Assembly: GCA_007922195.1 (NCBI GenBank)
Contig: ML682003.1
Location: forward strand, 3,738,289-3,802,288
Direction of reading: 5' to 3'
DNA: 64,000 nucleotides
DNA from: Podocnemis expansa
Lineage: Eukaryota > Chordata > Testudines > Podocnemididae
The notes below the pieces were generated by a model, which had not been told where the DNA came from, did not search any database, and saw nothing but the letters and a program-made list of their open reading frames with translations. The position numbers and the translations under genes are program-made. Of the stretch, positions 11,811 to 23,805 are shown one piece after another (positions within the stretch are counted from its first letter, which is position 1; every line of letters starts with the position of its first letter).

Positions 11811-12690
11811 AGAGTCAGCGGCAGGGCAAAGTTTAATGCAATCTAGCAATAAGGGGAGAAAGCAACCAATCACTGAGGAATTAGCACTGGGTGCCCGTGA
11901 ACCAGCAGCGGCAGCTCTCTCCGCCATTCACAATCTCATGGGATACACTCATCTTCTGACTCTGGCCAACTGCTTTATGGGGTTTGCCAGCAACAGATCT
12001 ACTGCCACAGACCCCAGCCAGCGCTGTGAACTGGAGGGCAGTTTCCCCTGCAGAAGCACAGCAATGCTCTTTGCAGAACCAAGCTTTACAGAGTGCATGG
12101 TGGGTCAGAGACATGGCCCCCCCGATGTCCATTAAAACGCCATATAAATCAAAGTGTTTACGGCCGAACAGAAGGGCCTTTCCTCATCCCACACAGGCCC
12201 TGAGTGAGCTGGATTTCAATAGCTGGAACTTCCCCATCCCTGCGTGCTACAAGTACAGTGTCTGTGTACACAAAGTGTGACGTTTAAGACTATACTTCAG
12301 AGCACTGTGGCTCAGTGCCCAGAGGACACAAAAAAATCTTTTACAGTTCCCCATAACACATCAAAAGGTTAATAAATCACAGCTGCTTAGGCACTCAACA
12401 AAACAAGCTGCAAATTCATCAGCAGGATAGCACTGTGTGCATGTGCTAAATCTAACCAATGCCACCAACATGAAAAGCTGGCCAGAGACCCCATTGCCTC
12501 AAGCTGGACTTATTTACTATATCAGTGGTGCCCACATTGGGCTGTAGCTAGCATTTAACTGCTACTTAATGTAACGGTAGAAGCTAATGGTCCAAGTCAG
12601 TACTGGCGGCTAACTGACACAGGAGCTGGATAAACACACGGTCCCTGCTCAGTGATCTCACACTCCGTTAACACAGGTCGTGCACACGGG

Positions 12691-12700
12691 NNNNNNNNNN
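12691..12700. other. Assembly gap (10 N)
   Basis: Ten N lie exactly where the minus-strand CR1 sequence stops. The sequence to the left (12661-12690) does not read as CR1, so the CR1 3' end is missing. The gap length is probably a placeholder and the join may not be truly contiguous. Confidence 0.98.
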
Positions 12701-15065
12701 ATGCCATTGGCCTTTTTGGCAGCAAGAGCACACTGCTGACTCATATCCAGCTTCCCATCCACCAGGACCCCCAGGTCCTTTTCTAAACTGCTGCTACTTA
12801 GCTGAAAGTTCCCCAGCCTGTAGCTGTGCATGGGGTTTTTCTGTCCCAAGTGCAGGATTTTACACTTGTCCTTATTGAAGCTCATAAGATTTCTATTGGC
12901 CCACTGTTCCAATTTATCTAGGTCTCCCTGAATCCTGTCCTTGCCCTCCAGCGTGTCTACTGGTCCCCCTAGCTTGGTGTCATCCGCAAACTTACTGAGA
13001 ATGCAGTCTATTCCATCATCCAGATCACTGATGAAAATGTTGAACAGAACCGGCCCCAGGACCGACCCCTGGGGCACACCACTCGTGACTGGCTGCCAGC
13101 TAGACATGGATCCACTGATTCCTACATGATGAAACCATTGATCTAGCCAGTTTTCTATCCACCCTATAGTCCACCTATCCAACCCATTCTTCCTTAATTT
13201 GCCAATAAGAATGCTGTGGGAAACTATCAAAAGCCTTGCTAAAATCAAGGTATATCACATCAACGGTTCTTCCTGCATCCAGAAAACCAGTCATCTGATC
13301 ATAGAAGGAAATGAGATTGGTCAGGCATGATTTACCCTTGGTAAATCCATGCTGACTGTTCCTGATCACTCTATTTTCCTCTAAGTGTTTAAGGATGGAT
13401 TCTTTCAGAACCTGCTCCATCATTTTTCCAGGGATTGAGGTGAGGCTGACAGGTCTGTAATTCCCCGGATCCTCCTTTTCCCTTTCTTGAAAATAGGCAC
13501 TACATTTGCTTTTTTCCAGTCCTCTGGCACCTCCCCCGTTCCCCATGAGTTTTGAAAGATAACGGCCAGCAGTGCTGCCATCTCATCAGCCAATTCCCTT
13601 AGCACCCTTAGATGCAGTTCGTCCAGCCCCATGGACTTGTGCACATCCAGCTTCTTAAGTAGTCCCTAACCTGACCTTCTGTCACCAAGGGCCTGTTTTC
13701 TTCTCTCCCATCTGCCACACCCATGGTAGTGGGCTGGGAGCTGACCCTGCCTGTGAAAACTGAAGCAAAAAATGCATTGAGCACTTCAGCTTTTCCCTCA
13801 TCCTCCGTCACGAGGATGCTTGCCCCATTCAGCAAGGGACCTACACCATCCCTGATCCTCTTCTTGTTATTAACATACTTGTAGAACCCCTTCTTGTTAT
13901 CCTTTACATCCCTCGCTAGCCGCAGCTCCATTTGTCCTTTGGCCTTCTGATTTTATCCCTGTAGTCCCTAGCAATACCTTTATATGACTCTTTGGTCATC
14001 TGACCAAGCTTCCACTTCCTGTAAGCTTCCTTTTTATGTTTAAGCTCAGAGCAGAGTTCTCGGCTAAGCCATTCTGGCTGCCTCACATGTTTATTCTTTC
14101 TCCTAATTGGAATGGCAACTTCCTGTGCCCTTAGCAGGGTTTTTTTTTAAATATAACCAACTCTCTTGGACTCCTTTCCCCTTCAGATTAGCTTCCCAAG
14201 GGATCCTCCCCATCAGTTCCCTGAGGGAGCCAAAATCTGCTTTTTTGAAGTCCAGGGTTTTTGTTTTGCTTCCTTCCTTTAATCAGGATCCTTAACTCAA
14301 CCATGTCATGGTCACTACTGCCTAGCTTGCCATTTACCTCTACGTCCCTGATCAGTTCTTCCCTGTTTGAGAGCAGCAGGTCGAGAGGTGCAAGGCCCCT
14401 ACTTGGTTCCTCCAGCATCTGTACTAGAAAGTTATCCCCAACACTCTCTAAAAACTTCCTGGATTGCCCATGCACTGCTGTATTGGCCCCCCAGCAGATG
14501 TCAGGGTAACTGAATTCCCCCATGAGCACCAGGGCCTGTGATCTAGAAGCTCCCACTAGTTGTCCATAGAACACCTCATCCACCTCCTGCTTCTGGTCTG
14601 GTGGTCTATAGCAGACACCCACCACAACATCCCCTTTGTTGCTTTCCCCTCTCAGTGTAACCCACAGACTTTCTACTGGCACGCTTCCACTTCCATAATG
14701 GAGCTCTGAGCAGTCACAGAGCTCTTTTACATATAACGCTACTCCTCCCCCTCTTCTTGCCTGCCTGTCTTTCCTGAACAGTTTATACCCATCCATGGCA
14801 GAGCTCCAGTCATGCAGACTATCCCACCACGTCTCCATTATTCCTATGATATCATAGTTCCTTGGCTCCAGTAGAACACTTAAGACAATTATTTGATCCC
14901 CCCCCCCCATGTTCCACCTACCTTCTCTTTTATTCCTGGTGCTACAGCCCCAGCACCCCCCAGGTTCCATCCCTTCCCCCAGATCTCCCACATTGTCACT
15001 TACCTGTGGGCTTTGGTCTCCTTCCCCCTTTGAACCTAGTTTAAAGCCCTCCTTATTAATGCCAA
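12701..15065 (-). pseudogene. CR1 LINE, endonuclease and reverse transcriptase, decayed
   Basis: Seen: minus-strand fragments in several frames read in CR1 ORF2 order. First comes an APE-type endonuclease (about 14190-14860) with IMETWW, RRGGGVALYV, VCYRPPDQ and SSDHDMVE. A linker and the RT follow, with [45 protein letters not shown] and the catalytic FADDTKLGG (about 12990). Frame changes near 14190, 13930, 13600-13540 and 13250-13180 break the ORF. In the endonuclease the usual GDFN motif reads GEFS, so a catalytic Asp is lost. RT motifs look intact. Known: CR1 is the dominant LINE of turtles, crocodilians and birds and copies itself by target-primed reverse transcription. The 3' UTR is cut off by the gap at 12691 and the 5' end abuts a Penelope-like fragment at about 15066. 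It cannot make a working enzyme. Confidence 0.92.
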
Positions 15066-15729
15066 ATTTGTTTCTGAGGCTGTGGATAGCATTGTGTTCT
15101 GCAAGGCTGAGATTATGGTGTAAAGGATGTTGTCTGTGCATGATTTCAGCCTTTGCATGGTGGCAGAAACCATCAATGTAGAAATCTAGCCTGTTATGCC
15201 GACCATCAGGAGGAGTCCATGAAGAATATTTCTTCTTGCAGTGTTGGGAGGAAGGTATCGCTAGGTCGCTCTGTAGATTGTTGGTGTGGTGGAAATACTC
15301 CTTGAGCCTGAGATGACAAAAATAGCCCTCCAGCTCACCACAGAATTTTATCACATGTGTAGGGGTTGTGGGGCAGAAGGAAAGTCCCTGAAGGAGCACA
15401 GATTCCTCTGCTGGAGTAAGGATGTTCCACAAAAGATTAACAATGTTGTTGGGTAGGTTGAAGGAGTCGCTCTTGTTGTTCTTTGTGCTGCATAGTAGCT
15501 TAGACAGTTTGGTTTCTTTCTTCTTCTGTAGGAAAGCAAAGTGTGTATGGTAGGTGGATTTTCCCTTTTTTGTGAAGTCCAGCTTTGTAGGTTGGTTTTG
15601 AAGAAGAGATTCCAGTGTCAAGAGTTCATTTTTAATTTTCTTCTGTTTCCGGTACAGGACGCTGATCAGATGGTTTCTAAGTTTCTGTGAGTGTGTGTGG
15701 CACAATCTCTTACTGCAGTCTATTAGCAT
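15066..15729 (-). pseudogene. Penelope-like element, N-terminal coding fragment
   Basis: Seen: the first ~220 codons of a 513-codon minus-strand ORF are not CR1. They are lysine-rich (RKQKKIKNELLTLESLL), then read VLLQGLSFCPTT, GYFCHLRLKEYF and HHNLSLAEHNAIHSLRN. Known: the pattern L-x-x-x-E-x-x-x-LL-x-GLSF-x-PT followed by R-LRL-K-F and then L-x-x-E-x-x-AI-x-x-LRN is, to my recollection, the region before the reverse transcriptase in vertebrate Penelope-like (Neptune-type) elements. The ORF then passes without a stop into CR1 at about 15065, so the RT and GIY-YIG domains are absent. The sequence 15730-15955 upstream may belong to the same element. The alternative is another non-LTR or DIRS-like N-terminal domain. 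Confidence 0.6.
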
Positions 15730-17013
15730 GCTGAGTCAAATGTAAAGAGGCACTTGAGGAGGCTTCAGAAGGAAAAGAACAGGAAGAGGGAAACATTGGG
15801 GGTGGAGAGAGTGGCAGTCCCAGTTTTCAGATAAATATCAATGGTTTGGTCTTGTATAGCGGGGTACAAAGAGATGTTCTGCTACCCTTCACTCTGCATG
15901 GGTGAGCTGCCAGCAGGCTTCATCTCATGAACAGTGGATCTTAGCCATCCTAGCCGAAAACATGGGGAAAGGACTTGGGGAAAGCTATACTGCAGGAGAC
16001 AGGCAATAAGATCAAGCTCTAAAAACTATGTCATGATTTTGTTTCGTATGTAACCTTTTGTCTACAATATTCTTATCTTCTATCATCTTACTCTGTCCTG
16101 AGAATGACAACTGTAACTGTACTCTTGCTTTCACTGTAAATCTACTGAAGTGCTGTATGTTAAGCCAAGTGGCAATCCTGAGGTAAAAATAGCAAGTTGG
16201 AGTGCATTTGTTCTTTTGGAAGTAACACATCTGGGAGCTGCGTCAGTGCTCAGTGAAACAGGGACTGATGCTCCAGAGAGGCGTTGAGGGAACTCCCAGG
16301 GGCTGGTGTGATCCTACCACTGACCTGTTCAGAGGGAGCACAGCCTGCAGAGGCCTGGCAGACAGCACTCATGTTCTCAGAGGCTGGGGGAGTTGGGGAG
16401 CTGATCCACAGCTGGCACTGCCAGAACCTTCTCACCACTAAAGGCAGATAGTCAACATACGTCTCACATCCCTGGTTACCCTCTTGAAGTATCCCGAAGG
16501 GGAAGGTGGACATAGAGACCAGACATACAGCAAAAGGTATGGTATGTGGCTGCAAAGATCTAAAAAGCACTGGGGCTTCAGAGCAGGGAAAATGGGCAGA
16601 GTTAAGGCTCATTGTTGAACCTTAGCTCTAAAGGCTTATTCTGCCAAGTGCACTATCAGTGGAGGAGCATTTGTCATCAGTGTGAGTATACAGGTGATTA
16701 GACGGTGGCGGTCAGTAACGTCAAGCAGTACATGCTGACCTGTCTTAGGTATAGAACTGGGGACAGTCTCCAGTCCCAGCCAACAGACTTCTTAAACTCC
16801 ATACAGTGTGATAATAGGATTTACAAACCCTTGGGGTGTGAAAATTTGGATACCAACCAATCACAACTCCAGAATGAACCCACCACATAGTCCATAGGAG
16901 TCAGTAGCACCAGGACACCAAGGGCAATAGGATAATAGAAACTGGGAGCCTCTAGGCTGAGCTGGTTTCAAAGTGTTAACTACCCTGCTCCCAGAGCACT
17001 GAAACTTCTAGAA

Positions 17014-17220
17014 AAGGGTCTCCAACTCAAATCACCACAAGGGCTACACAAGGACTAGTAGGACCGCATGAGGACTAGGACGTGAGCCTCAGGGCCGCAC
17101 CACTGAAACCTTTTCATACAATGCTATTGCAAGTATCGATAACAGTAGTGCCATTGCAGGCCACAGGAAATAACTTTAGGGGCTGCATGAGGCCCATGGG
17201 CTACGTGTTTAAGACCCCTG
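17014..17220. mobile_element. hAT-type MITE (CAGGGGTCT family), perfect target duplication
   Basis: 207 bp, related internally to 7750-7940 (AATCACCACAAGGGC, CCACAGGAAATA). It ends in TTAAGACCCCTG. Both sides carry TTCTAGAA (17006-17013 and 17221-17228), an exact 8-bp duplication. Confidence 0.9.
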
Positions 17221-18254
17221 TTCTAGAAACTGTTCAGAGAAAAGAGGTGCATAAACTTTGGATTCATCAGTTTTGCACTTGCTCTTAACATTTATTACAT
17301 TAAATGCTACTTCAGGTGAGAAGGCTGGAGGGAAGGGGGAAAAGCCTGTAGAATCCTGTGGTGCAGTTCCTTGCATCTTGGTTAGTGGAACACAAGGAAA
17401 GAGGGAGTGCCAGACAGGAGCAGGCCCAAGACTGAGGCACTCCAGTCACCTGTTTCTGACAATGGCCAGCAGCAGATGCTTCAGAGCCAGGTGAAGAACA
17501 CCCCATCACAAGCAAATATGGTGTAATTTGGTCCCCATGGTAGGTGTCACTCTGGTCTCTGACAGAGCTTAGTTTAAATCTTGAAGCAGGAAGTTTAATA
17601 TCCTCTCCACATTTTTTGAATCACCAAATAAGATAACCTTGCGCATTCATGATACCATATAAACACCCAATCCTCTTCTGAATCTTGTACAATTCTTGAC
17701 CTCAACAACTTCCTGTGGCAACTAACTCCCCCAACCAGTTACAGGGTATAGAACAGGGGACAGCCCACATTTTCAGAATGCTTTCTTTCAAATGAGCTAG
17801 AGGACTTTGGCTTAATTGTTTCCAGACAGAGCAAGCTTGAACAATATTGTTCAAAGCACACTTATGAAGTGTTTGCAGCAGGGCAAGCAGAGAGAATGGC
17901 TATTTTCAATTTTTAAATCAATATGCTGACTGTAACAGTAGGCCTGCTGCCTTTGAGAACTGATGATTCAGGGCACTTTCCACTTTTCAAGAGACCTCCC
18001 CAGACTCAGAAGATACAGGCTTTATTCACACAGCTGCACAGAGAGCCACCACATGAGCTTCTCCCACTCTCTTAGAGGCTATTTAACGGCTATAATTGTG
18101 AAAACAACTGTTCAAGAAGTGAATAAATATGAAGTGGCTCACACGACTGTGGAAAGTCATCACCCATCTGGGGATTACCATTAAGATTTTACACTTAAGT
18201 CAATATACTACATATAGAAGCTACTAAATCAACAACAACAAATTAAGTTACAAC

Positions 18255-18500
18255 TAATAAGGGGTCCTGTAGCACTTAAAGATTAACATTTATTTACAGC
18301 ATGAGCTTTCATGGGAGAAAATCCCACTTTGCCAGATGCTTTGAAGATGGGGGAACTTACAGAATGGGAGGAAATAAATGCAGGAAATCATAAGTCATGG
18401 GATCAGGTCACACCATAACAGCAAATCAAAGCAGTTGTTAAGATTCAAATACTGGGGAACAGCATAGAGGAAGATGAGGAGTAATATAATAAACTAGTAT
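18255..18500 (-). repeat. Penelope-type tail repeat, extended copy
   Basis: Antisense copy (GGGTCCTGTAGCACTTAAAG and AAAATCCCACTTTGCCAG) that continues past the usual end through GAATGGGAGGAAATAAATGC to GCAAATCAAAGCAGTTGTTA. The same extension occurs at 32290-32530, so the family is longer than the common short copies. It lies 88 bp below the donor side of the ZC3H3 exon. The ribozyme-like core is mutated (CTGGCAA in place of CTGATGA). Confidence 0.75.
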
Positions 18501-18587
18501 AGGTAAGCAAGCCACACAGCTGTTCCTAGACTTCTTAAAGAGATTTATCTCCTACTGCCATCCAAAAAACATAGCCTGAAATATTAC

Positions 18588-18744
18588 CTGGATGTCACAA
18601 GTCTTCTTGTCTTCCAACTGGGAATAGGAACACTGAAGAATGATGATGAACCTGAAGGTGAAACTATGTTCTTCTTCACTATCCTGTAGCGAGTTTGTAC
18701 CACTTTGTTAGCTGTTGAGCTCTTTATAAGGTGCAAGCTGGACC
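18588..18744 (-). CDS. ZC3H3: Internal coding exon of ZC3H3 (CCCH zinc-finger protein 3)
   Basis: Seen: on the minus strand a 157-bp stretch is bounded by a pyrimidine-rich acceptor ending TTCTTCCAG and by a donor CAG/gtaata. It is open in one frame as 2 nt + 51 codons + 2 nt, with no stop. The peptide contains KVVQTRYRIVKKN and, further on, PIPSWKTRRL. Known: I recognise these as counterparts of the vertebrate ZC3H3 segment KVIKTRYRIVKK...LPSWRARRL, which lies shortly before the five CCCH fingers. The preceding SSLH also matches. ZC3H3/SMICL is a nuclear protein linked to CPSF-dependent 3'-end processing, mRNA export and Smad signalling. Inferred: the gene runs right to left and most of the window is its introns. 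The exon has no ATG, so a start-to-stop ORF scan misses it. Neither the zinc-finger exons nor the large N-terminal exon was found here. The match is from memory, but both the peptide and the splice sites agree. Confidence 0.88.
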
Positions 18745-19074
18745 CTGGAAGAAAATAAGCAGAAGAAACACCTGAAAAATCACATGCATCCTAAGGATGA
18801 GAACTTGAAAGCAGGAAAAAGGAGACACATTTACATAAGAAGTTCATCCTATGTAGAGAAGGCTGATTTCCAGCTAAGACTAAGGAGAGCTTCTTTGCAC
18901 TTCAGGTACTTATGAACCCCACTTTGGAAAGTAATGTCACACCAAGTGTACGTACACATACACCTACACACACGCCACTAGTATTCACGTATATTATAGG
19001 GGTGTTGATATGTTTCTGTCCAAGGTAGGAACTGGACTAAATGAAACATTTAGGCAAAGTGATGTCATCGAAGA

Positions 19075-19880
19075 TTAGGGCTGAAGGGGATCTCAGGAGA
19101 TCATCTAGTCCAGCCCCCTCCTCAGAGGGGGACCAGCCCCATCTGTATCAACCCAGCCAGGCCTTTGTCAAGCCAGGCCTTAAAAACCCCTAAAGATGAA
19201 AATTCCAACACCTCCCTAGATAACCCTCTCAGTGCTTCACCAACCTCCTAATGACAAAGATTTGCAAAATATCCAACCTAGACCTCCCCCACTGCAACTT
19301 GAGTCCATTGCTCCTTGTTCTGTCATCCACCGCTATTAAAAACACCCTAGCTCCAACCTCACTGGAACCTCCCTTCAGGTCTGGAGAACCTCCTGAGGTC
19401 CCCTCTAACCCTAATATTCTCTGATTCAGGTAGTTGAAGGCTGCTATCAAATCCCCCTCCCTCCAACTCTTCCCTTCTGCAGACTAAAAGAGCCCAGTTC
19501 CCTCACCCTCTCTCATTAGTTATATATCCCCCCCCCATCATTTTTAATTTTTTACTCTGCTGGACTCTCTCCAGTTTGTTCACATCCTCCCTGTAGTGGG
19601 GGGCCCCAAACTAGACACAGTATTCCAGATGTGATTCCACCAGTTTCAAATAGAGGGGAATAATCATTCCCTGAATCTGTTGGAAATGTTCCTACTGATG
19701 CAGTCCAACATGCTGTTAGCCTTTTTGGCAACAAGGACACACTGCTGACTCTTACCAAGCTTCTTTTCCACTGTCCACTGTAACCCCCAGATCCTTTTCT
19801 GCAAAACCACTGCTTAGCCGGCCAACCTTTCGCAGCACATGAGAAATTTCTGTCCTAAGTGTAGGACTCTGTACCCATTC
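19075..19880 (-). mobile_element. CR1 3' end, about 800 bp
   Basis: Minus-strand CR1 from the end of ORF2 (reversed CAGCAGTGTGTCCTTGTTGCC, partly around 19720) to its 3' UTR near 19075 (GGGGATCTCAGGAGATCATC). The inner sequence TCAAATCCCCCTCCCTCCAA corresponds to the end of the coding region. It begins about 330 bp upstream of the ZC3H3 exon acceptor. Confidence 0.9.
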
Positions 19881-22264
19881 CATTTGACGCGCAGAAGACT
19901 TTTTCATCCTTGGTTATATCATTGCATACTCCTGACTGAAACAAGCATTTCCCCACTGCACCATAAAGAGCAGAAATACTCCAGCCTTCCTACTGTACAA
20001 TGGTCCTTCGAGACATTTCAAACACATTTAGAAAAAACACCTTTATATCCCTGACATCTACATTCTGAATAGATTTATGTATTTAATCATTTCCATTTTC
20101 ATAATATTTTGCAAGATGATCTACACCCCAGGTTTTTCTGCTGAATGCTTCATGCAATTAACAGTTATATGTTTGACTCTGGTTTTCCTCTCTTTGATAG
20201 CTAGCATTTTTTTTCACAGCTTTAAGGAATGCATCTAATTGCCTGACTTTTATAACATACAGCTATAACTGCCCAGATGATTAAAGCTGACACTACATGC
20301 TGAGACTGAGTCTTCTGGTTTTATAACTGATTTAAAGGGCCAGCTGGTTTTCTTGGAGATCTTCTAATTAAAATTATTGCAAGATGAAGAGGGGAAAACC
20401 AAACCCAGTTTCTGTGTTTGCCCAAAGTATCCGCATTGGGAGAGGTGGGATTAGCGCTGCCCATGGACTACATTCAGTGGGTGGTAGTAACAAGGGTACC
20501 AGAAGCACGGAGCTACCACTGAAAGTCCACCTCAACTAGAAAAATATACAACTGTATTCCACCAGCGGCCTCTTTGCCAAGTGCTATCATAGCACAGCAG
20601 GTTTTCAGAATGTGATGATAATAGCAGCTGTGCCCTCTTGCACCAGAAATAAAACACAGGTACTCATTTTTCTTGCTCATTTGGCAGCTTGTTCCTAAAG
20701 TTAATTCAAATGCAGCAACTCAAAACCACTGTTGGGCTTTGAAGGGCAGAATAGGGTCTCTGTAGCATGAATCTCCCATCCCAAAGCCAGTCAGAGGTAG
20801 AAAACTCTGACATATGGGGCAGGCAAAAGAGAAGGCTCAACATTAAGACTTCCAGTGACATTTCACACTAAAAAAAATGGCACAGCAACTTTCCCCAAAA
20901 ATGTGCGGAAGAAGGATGATCGCTGACTAAAGAGAGCAATATTTAGCAACATCGAGATCTTCAGCTTTACCTGTTCAGTGTTGTGCACGCTTGTTGTGTT
21001 GTACAACTGACATGATCATTCACTACAGCTGAGAGTCTGAAAAGGCTCAGTATAAATAAATGGAGCAAAAACTGGCAGCAGATTTACCCATAGCGACATT
21101 CACAAGTATGATGAGAGTTTTAATCTACCATTTCCCCTATCACTACTCACAGCTTTTATAGTTACACCGTCACTTTTCCACTAAAAATATTCAGATGGTT
21201 AAATCAAACCAAAAAAGTCTTTTTAAATACAGCAAACATAGCAGGTCAAGTACACAAGTAGGAAGTCCTTTCAAAAGACTGCATGGTTCAGTTTCTGATG
21301 TAAATCAACTTGTTTCGGCAAAGAGATTGGATTTTGGGCCCAAAAATTACATTTTTTTTTATACAACACTAAGCACAAAGGGACCTTCATTCCTTATGGT
21401 GGCCTGATTTGTGATCCCAATGCAAATGATTAATAATAAATACACTGAAATAATCTTATGCACCGTTATTTTAATAAATAGGCTCAGCACAAAACACATT
21501 ATAACGCCGTCCAGGGTGGTAAAGAGGGAGACCTAAAGAAATGATGCTTTCTGCAATTATCAGCAAGCATTAATAAAAGAAGGATTGTCATACAGTACAG
21601 TAAATGACAAAAAAGGTACATTAAGTTATGGTAAGTGTCTAATACCCACAAAAGCCAGGAAGTTAAAGCCAGCGGCTTAAATTGCTGCTGGTCCCTTCTA
21701 GTTAAAAAACCTGCTTAAAAAAACCAAATCAAACCTGCTCTATTAATCAGATTCAATAGTCTCAGTTCTTCTCTTCCTTCTCTCTTACTTAACTAGTCAC
21801 ACAAAAATTTTTGTTTCCAAGGTGTTACAGTCCCTTGTTCCTCAAGTAGAAGTCTATGGTTTTGACAGGCATTTCCAAGTCAACACCAGAATGGAACAGG
21901 CTGCAGGCAGTGGGGAAATCCAAGGTTCTGTCTACAGGAGGGACATTTTGTACGACCTTCCCAGGGCTGCAGACGCCAATTCACTTCTACCACCGTTAGC
22001 TAACTCAGGAGTGCTCGCATAAACTGGTACTGCTGGTGTTTTCAGCACTCTTCTCTCTCACCTACATCAAAGTGGAGCTACTTCACATGCTATACCTGAA
22101 TCAGTATTGGCAAAGCACCAAGGTTACAAAATTTCCCTAGTGTAGACAAGGGCTATAAAAGAAAGACCCTGTTGTGTTACAAAACTAAAAAGTAGGCTAG
22201 AAGCTGAACAGTTTCTCATTTTCACAGAATGTTTCCCAAGTTTCCCCAAACTGGACTTTTTAAA

Positions 22265-22333
22265 CACCACTGTAAGCTCCTCAGGGCACTGCGTGCATAA
22301 TCCCAAGTACAGCACCTAGCACTGGGGCATCAC
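22265..22333 (+). repeat. Fragment of the same unnamed tail family
   Basis: TGTAAGCTCCTCAGGGCACT and AGTACAGCACCTAGCACTGG parallel the 10.1-kb repeat. Confidence 0.5.
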
Positions 22334-22679
22334 TGCTGCTGGGCCCAAGGGCTGCAGCCTCCCCCCCACGTCTTCAGCTGAGCCCTGGAAGCAGGAGCCG
22401 GATCTGGGCTGGTGCCGCTGGCCAGCAGCGGCTGGGGCCAGATGCAAGCTGGAGCCACCTGCTGCTGGCCAGCTGGGCCCAGGTGTGGGCCAAACTACCA
22501 CTGGGAGGAGCCCAATCCAAGGGCCGGATCAGGCCCCAGGGCAGGGTAAAGTGGCAGGGTGCAGGGCCTGACCCTTTTTTCAGGGCAGCAACGACCCTGC
22601 CTAGCACATTTTGAGACCTACTGTAACATAATATCTAACTGTGTTTTCTTTCAGCACTAAGGCATGTCCCAAGTCTGTG

Positions 22680-23805
22680 CTGAAAGAACAGGATGAAGAC
22701 TATCTCAAAGCCTGGACACGCACAGGTTGGTGGAACCAGATGCAATAAATCCAAGAGTGCTGAGGGAGCTGGTTGACGTGACTGCAGAGCTGCTGGCATT
22801 TATCTTTGAAAACTTATGGTGGCTCGGAGAGGTCATGGATGACTACAAACCACCTCACCTCAATCCCTGGAAAAATCATGCAGCAGGTCCTCAAAGAATA
22901 TATTCTGAAACACTTGGAGGAAAACAGGATGATCAGGACCAGTCAGCATGGATTCACCACAGGCAAATCAGGCCTGACCAACCTGATTGCCTTCTATGAT
23001 GAGATATGTAGATGCAGGAATAGCCATCAATGTGATATAGCTTCACTTTAGCAAAGCTTTTGATACAGTTTCCCACAGCATTCTTGTCGGCAAGTTAAGG
23101 AAGTATGGCTTGGATGAATGAACCATATGTAAGGTGGGTAAGAAAGCTAGGTGGATCATTGTGCTCAGTGGGCAGGGATCAATGGCTCAGTGCCTTGTTG
23201 GCAACTAGTAACTAGTGGACTGCCCCTGGGGTCAGTCCTGGGGCCAGTTCTGCAAAACAACTTCGTTAATGATCTGAATGATGGGATAGATTGCACGCTC
23301 AGTGAGTTTGCAGATGATGCCAAGCTGGGGGAATGGTACAAACGCCAGGGGGAAGGGATAGGATTCAGAGAGACCTAGACAAATTGGAGCAGTGGGCCAA
23401 ATGAAATCTCATAAGGCTAAACAAGGAAAACTGCAAAGTCCTACACTTAGGATGGAAAAATTCCATGTACCACTATAGGCTGAGGACCAACTGGCTATGT
23501 AGCAGACCTGTAAAAAAGGACCTTGGGGGTTAAGGTGGCCAGGAAGTTGGATATGAGTCAACAGTCTGCCCTTGTTGCCAACTGCATATTGGGCTGCATC
23601 AACAGGAGTGTTGCCAGCATACTGAAGGATGTGATTATTCCCTTCTATTCAGCACCGGTGAGGCCGCATCTAGAATAGTGTGTCCAGTTTTGGGCTCCCC
23701 ACTACAAAAAAGATGTGGACAAACTAGAAAGAGTTCAATGGAGGGCAACAAAAATGATTTAGGGGGTTGGAGCACATGACTCATGAGGAGAGACCGAAGG
23801 AACTA
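22680..23805 (+). pseudogene. CR1 LINE, reverse transcriptase part, interrupted
   Basis: Seen: plus-strand fragments read as CR1 RT, including PGKIMQQVLKEYILKHLEE, SQHGFTTGKSGLTNLIAFYD, a GSVLGPVL motif and SEFADDAKLG (catalytic FADD near 23310). Frames change near 22850 (short deletion) and 23040-23150, and the FADD box lies in a different frame from the upstream part. The CR1 stops at about 23805, where a MITE-like element begins, and resumes at 25046. It is 5'-truncated, starting within the linker before RT. Confidence 0.9.

Larger units (their letters stand above)
1..18587 (-). other. ZC3H3: Intron downstream of the ZC3H3 exon
   Basis: Inferred from the donor at 18587. No further ZC3H3 coding segment was recognised to the left, in particular no CCCH finger. 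The intron holds MIRs, MITEs, Penelope-type tails and CR1 copies, listed separately. The following stretches showed nothing I could name: 1-1480 (AT-rich), 2007-3399, 3911-5040, 5860-6660, 6684-7180, 8650-9295, 9375-9890, 10750-11450, 11820-12690, 15960-17005 and 17230-18250. Confidence 0.7.

Noticed and set aside
12520..12560. CAGTGGTGCCCACATTGG considered as a hAT end
   Set aside because: No matching inverted end or 8-bp duplication found nearby.
22318..22625. GC-rich segment with GAGACCTACTG end considered as a complete hAT MITE
   Set aside because: Only one plausible end is visible; the left boundary merges with a tail-family fragment and no target duplication could be seen.
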